From an uncultured Allomuricauda sp. (GTDB taxonomy: Bacteria > Bacteroidota > Bacteroidia > Flavobacteriales > Flavobacteriaceae): a stretch of DNA of 64,000 nt. A program made the position numbers and the translations under genes. The stretch lies in NCBI RefSeq assembly GCF_937884665.1, contig NZ_CAKZYF010000027.1, positions 1 to 64,000 on the forward strand. The letters are read 5' to 3'. The notes under the pieces were generated by a model, which did not search any database, was not told the DNA's origin, and saw nothing but the letters and a program-made list of their open reading frames with translations. Of this stretch, positions 60,265 to 64,000 are shown piece by piece; position 1 is the first letter of the stretch; every line of letters starts with the position of its first letter.

Positions 60265-62642
60265 ACTTTGTTATTTAGATTTCTTCCAAATAAGTTGGTG
60301 GCCAGTGTAGTAAATGCCACAACACTTATGGAACTTAATGGCATTAAAATAGCAGCTATCACGGGTTGAAGTTGCCCTGTAACCGCGAAATAAAGACCGA
60401 CCAGGTTGTAGCACAAGGACAAAAGAAAACTCAACTTGATTATCTTTATGGACTTTTGGGACAATTCCACAAACAAAGGCAATCGCACCAGGGCCTTTGC
60501 ATCCAGAATGGCATCACAGGCGGGAGAAAATACATTGATATTCTCAGATACCGCAATACCCACATCACTTTGGGCGAGGGCGCCAGCATCGTTCAATCCG
60601 TCACCTACCATTAAAACCTCATGTGTTTTCTGTAATTCTTTGATAAAGAAGAGTTTGTCCTGAGGTTTTTGGCCAAAGGCAATTTTGGCATGGACTGGCA
60701 ATATTTTCTGGAGTCTTATCCTTTCTCCGTCAGTATCACCGGACAAAATTCCCAGTTCCATTCTTTTTTGCAACTCTTTGAACAAATGGGCAACCCCCTC
60801 CCGATATCGATTTTTGAAGACGAATTTTCCCTTTATCTCTTCATCTGAGCTGATGTAAACCGCGGTGTTCAAGGTTTGCCCTAGAGGCTCATGTCCCACG
60901 TAGGATGCGGAACCTACCTTGATGGTGTGCTTCGCGGACTTGGCTTCCAAACCTTTCCCTTCATATTCGTGGAATTCATCCAAAGTAACAATGTCGTTGG
61001 ACTTCAAAATGGAATATAAAGAGCGACTAAGCGGATGGCTTGAGGCCCGCAAAGTGGTGGCCAGCATATTTTTTTCTGCCTTGGTCAATTCCAGGCCTTC
61101 ATAATGCACCACATCTTCGTCCATGGTGGTAATTGTTCCGGTCTTATCAAAAATGGCCATATTGATTTTCGCCAAACGTTCGATGACATTTGTATTTTTT
61201 AAGTAGAATCCACATTTCCCAAAAATGCGCAGCATATTTCCCAGCGTAAAAGGGGCGGCCAAGGCTATGGCGCAGGGGCAGGCTATGATGAGCACCGCTG
61301 TAAAAACGTTCAAGGCTTTGGCGGCATCGAATACCAACCAATACATAGAAGCTGAAATGGCTATTGTGAGCACGATGAGCGTGAAACGTCTTCCAATGCT
61401 GTCAGTAAGGGTTTGAAAAGCGGTTGTCTTGTCTTTCGAGAAAATGGAATTGCCCCATAATTGGGTCAGATAACTTTGTGAAACGGATTTGAGCACCTCA
61501 ACTTCCAAAACTCCGGATAGTTGTTTGCCGCCTGCAAACAGTTTTTCACCTACCTGTTTAACGACCGGTCTTGATTCGCCCGTAACAAAACTGTAGTCAA
61601 TTTTTGCGTCACCTTTCAATAAGGTACAATCTACAGGCAGAATCTCTTGGTTTCTTATCAGCAAACGGTCGCCTCGATTTACGTTATGGATTTGGATGTT
61701 TTCTTCAGTATTTTCTTCGGCTATCCGGGTCACCGCAATGGGAAAGTAGGACTTGTAGTCCCTTTCGAAAGATAGAAAAGCATAGGTTTTCTGCTGGAAA
61801 AACTTGCCCAGTAACAGAAAAAATACCAATCCCGTGAGACTATCAAAAAAACCAGAGCCCAAATCCAAGACAATATCGACGGTACTTCTTAGAAAGAGTA
61901 CCAAAATACCTAAGGCTATGGGGACATCGATGTTCAATATTTTTGAACGTAAACCCCTGATAGCGGATTTAAAATAGTCTTGGGCGGCATAAAAAACCAC
62001 GGGCAAGGAAAAAGCGAACATCACCCATCTAAACACCACTTTGTACTGTTCCAACCAAAACTCCCCTGACTCAAAATACTCAGGGAATGAAAGGAGCATT
62101 ACATTTCCAAAGGCAAACCCGGCCACGCCCAATTTGTACAAAAGGGACCTATCTGTTTTTTTGATGTCTTTGGAATAATCGTCCAGAGCGAGGTAGGGTT
62201 CGTAGCCAATGCTTGCCAACAGAAGCGCCAAAGCCTTTAACGAAAATCCAGAAGTCCTAAAAGTGACTCGTACGGTTTTAGCCGGAAAGTTCACTTGAGA
62301 CACCGAAATGGCCGGATGCAGTTTATTGAGATTTTCCAAAAGCCAGATACATGAGCTACAGTGAATGTTGGGGATGTTCAGATTTATGACTTGGATACCT
62401 TCTTCGTCGAATTCGGTCAGCTGCGAAACAATTTCGGCATTGTCCAGGAAATCGTATTTGTGCTTTACTGTATTGGGTGTAAAACCTGCCTTGGCTTCCA
62501 GTTCATAAAAGTGTGAAAGTCCATTGGTCGAAAAGATTTCATAAACGGTCTTACAACCATGGCAACAAAAATCCTTGTCATCGAAGTGGACGGATTGGTT
62601 ACCACAGGAATCCCCACAATGATAGCACCTTTTGTCCAACAT
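60261..62642 (-). CDS. ccoI: Heavy-metal translocating P-type ATPase (CcoI/FixI-like)
   Basis: CYHCGDSCGN; IHCSSCIWLLENL; ACPCAIALAAPF; FDKTGTITT; MVGDGLNDAGAL. Confidence 0.95.
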   Translation of the reverse strand: MLDKRCYHCGDSCGNQSVHFDDKDFCCHGCKTVYEIFSTNGLSHFYELEAKAGFTPNTVKHKYDFLDNAEIVSQLTEFDEEGIQVINLNIPNIHCSSCIWLLENLNKLHPAISVSQVNFPAKTVRVTFRTSGFSLKALALLLASIGYEPYLALDDYSKDIKKTDRSLLYKLGVAGFAFGNVMLLSFPEYFESGEFWLEQYKVVFRWVMFAFSLPVVFYAAQDYFKSAIRGLRSKILNIDVPIALGILVLFLRSTVDIVLDLGSGFFDSLTGLVFFLLLGKFFQQKTYAFLSFERDYKSYFPIAVTRIAEENTEENIQIHNVNRGDRLLIRNQEILPVDCTLLKGDAKIDYSFVTGESRPVVKQVGEKLFAGGKQLSGVLEVEVLKSVSQSYLTQLWGNSIFSKDKTTAFQTLTDSIGRRFTLIVLTIAISASMYWLVFDAAKALNVFTAVLIIACPCAIALAAPFTLGNMLRIFGKCGFYLKNTNVIERLAKINMAIFDKTGTITTMDEDVVHYEGLELTKAEKNMLATTLRASSHPLSRSLYSILKSNDIVTLDEFHEYEGKGLEAKSAKHTIKVGSASYVGHEPLGQTLNTAVYISSDEEIKGKFVFKNRYREGVAHLFKELQKRMELGILSGDTDGERIRLQKILPVHAKIAFGQKPQDKLFFIKELQKTHEVLMVGDGLNDAGALAQSDVGIAVSENINVFSPACDAILDAKALVRLPLFVELSQKSIKIIKLSFLLSLCYNLVGLYFAVTGQLQPVIAAILMPLSSISVVAFTTLATNLFGRNLNNKV

Positions 62643-62696
62643 ACACTTTCTGCTTTAACCTATGGCAAAAGTGATTTATCCTTACCAAGGAAAACA

Positions 62697-62708
62697 TGAT
62701 TTATGTCA
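62697..62708. promoter_or_regulatory. Crp/Fnr-type box TGATTTATGTCA between divergent ccoI and crp-like gene
   Basis: Fits TGAY-N4-RTCA; 54 nt from ccoI start and 35 nt from ATG 62744. Confidence 0.55.
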
Positions 62709-62743
62709 GCTTTTTAAGAATGGCCCCATAATATCTTTGCTGT

Positions 62744-63427
62744 ATGGGAAACTGCACCAAAATAAAAAACAAACAACTGAAGGATTTTGTATCCCTACCT
62801 AGGGAAGCCCAAGAACGACTTATTTCAACATCAGAATCCATTAAACTTCCCAAGGGCAGTCTTATTTTTGAGGAAAGCCAACCTTTGGATAAACTGTTCT
62901 GTATAAAAAAGTGAGCTTGTAAGTACAGTAAAATAGATAATACGGGGCAAGAGCACATCCTACGCTTTCTGGGTGAAGGAGAGGTCATGGGCAAAAGAGC
63001 CATGGTGACCAATTGCGCGGCAAGGGTAAGTGCCACAGCCCTTACAGAAACCGAACTTTGCTGTTTGGAAAAAATGGAAATCCAAAAAAACCTTGAGGAA
63101 AACCCAAAATTTTGTCAGGACTTTCTGGATTCATTAATTGAGGACGCCGATATTAATGAAACCACTCGAATGATATTTTATTCGCATAAAAGCATCAAAC
63201 AGCGATTGGCCCAACTTCTCTTGTATTTGTTGCACAAGTTTGGGTGCTGCGAAGTAGGCAGACTTAACGTAAAATTAAAACGTGAGGATATGGCTACCGT
63301 ACTGGGCACCTCACCGGAATATATCATCAATTTGCTCAAGAAATTCAAGAACTTAAAGCTAATTGATACCCAGAAGAGTGAGTTGTACATTTTATCAAGG
63401 TCAGGTTTGGAAATATTGGCAGCGTAA
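62744..63427 (+). pseudogene. Crp/Fnr family transcriptional regulator with in-frame opal codon
   Basis: MGNCTKIKNKQLKDFVSLPREAQERLISTSESIKLPKGSLIFEESQPLDKLFCIKK*ACKYSKIDNTGQEHILRFLGEGEVMGKRA...; TGA at 62912-62914, same frame on both sides; ORF track recovers only 62987..63427. Confidence 0.85.
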
Positions 63428-63495
63428 TTCCTGAAAAATTACAGGTTTTATCTGTCCAAGAAGTCGTAATTTTAAGTGTCAGGTAAATTGAAATT

Positions 63496-64000
63496 ATGGA
63501 GAATAGCAGGTGTGAAAATTGTATCATCAGGCAGTTTAACTCCCTACGTGCCATGAGCAGGGAAGAACTCAAAAAAGTATCGGATTCAAAGACGACCAAA
63601 AAGCTTAAAAAGGGAGATCCACTTTTCGAGGAAGGCGAAAAGTTGAACGGGGTCTTTTGTGTCCGAAATGGCGTTTCCAAACTCTCTAAGTTGAGCGCCA
63701 ATGGAAAGGACCAAATTGTAAAACTGGCCACCAAAGGTGAGGTCATAGGACAGCGTTCTGTTATTGCAGAGGAAAGTGCAAACCTATCCGCCATCGCCGT
63801 TTCCGATATGGAAGTCTGTTTTATTCCCAAGGAAAGTATAAATACCACCTTACAAAGCAATCCTAATTTTACACTGGAAGTTTTACGGCACATGGCGCAT
63901 GACCTGAAAGAAGCGGATGACGTTATTGTAAATATGTCCCAAAAAACAGTAAAACAGCGCGTTGCCGAAGCATTCATTTACTTAAAAAACAATTTTGGAT
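63496..64000 (+). CDS. Crp/Fnr family transcriptional regulator (3'-truncated by window end)
   Basis: MENSRCENCIIRQFNSLRAMSREELKKVSDSKTTKKLKKGDPLFEEGEKLNGVFCVRNGVSKLSKLSANGKDQIVKLATKGEVIGQRSVI..., open to the window end. Confidence 0.9.
   Translation, partial: MENSRCENCIIRQFNSLRAMSREELKKVSDSKTTKKLKKGDPLFEEGEKLNGVFCVRNGVSKLSKLSANGKDQIVKLATKGEVIGQRSVIAEESANLSAIAVSDMEVCFIPKESINTTLQSNPNFTLEVLRHMAHDLKEADDVIVNMSQKTVKQRVAEAFIYLKNNFG

Noticed and set aside
63345-63977. 210-aa minus-strand ORF covering the Crp/Fnr genes
   Set aside because: Antisense to clear cNMP-binding and HTH sequences.
1-64000. CRISPR array, prophage, insertion sequence or integron
   Set aside because: No repeat-spacer pattern, phage structural genes, transposase or terminal inverted repeats were recognised.

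Overview
This 64 kb window is a gene-dense, low-GC chromosomal segment of a marine-type Bacteroidota/Flavobacteriaceae genome. Taxonomy is inferred from gene content: ExbB/ExbD/ExbD, GLPGLI, DUF5916 and a TAnnTTTG-type promoter. I saw no prophage, rRNA operon, CRISPR array or clear transposon. Core content: rplM-rpsI-rpsB-tsf and pyrH-frr, asnS, rpoN, exbB/exbD, tRNA-Ser, ansA, tatD, sucA/odhB, galE, a DegT aminotransferase, waaA, pckA/pfk, hemN, and a complete cbb3 oxidase locus (ccoI-S-NO-Q-P-G-H). The main non-routine observations are as follows. (1) Four otherwise well-conserved genes in the 40-63 kb part are each broken by one lesion: an MFS sugar porter (frameshift at a 40-nt offset 16-bp direct repeat), a ROK sugar kinase (in-frame TAG), the fused ccoNO oxidase gene (in-frame TAG) and a Crp/Fnr regulator (in-frame TGA). 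(2) Five intergenic copies of a TGAY-N4-RTCA palindrome link the cbb3 locus, hemN, a usp-SLC13-pckA-pfk operon and an HPF-like gene into an apparent Crp/Fnr regulon. (3) An orphan LuxR-type response regulator is followed by two palindromes, a 71-aa putative secreted two-Cys peptide, a GLPGLI protein and an outer-membrane beta-barrel protein; this is the best candidate here for an undescribed system. (4) Ribosomal protein S2 carries an acidic linker plus a C-terminal helix-hairpin-helix-like domain. All assignments are by eye from the sequence; no database search was run.
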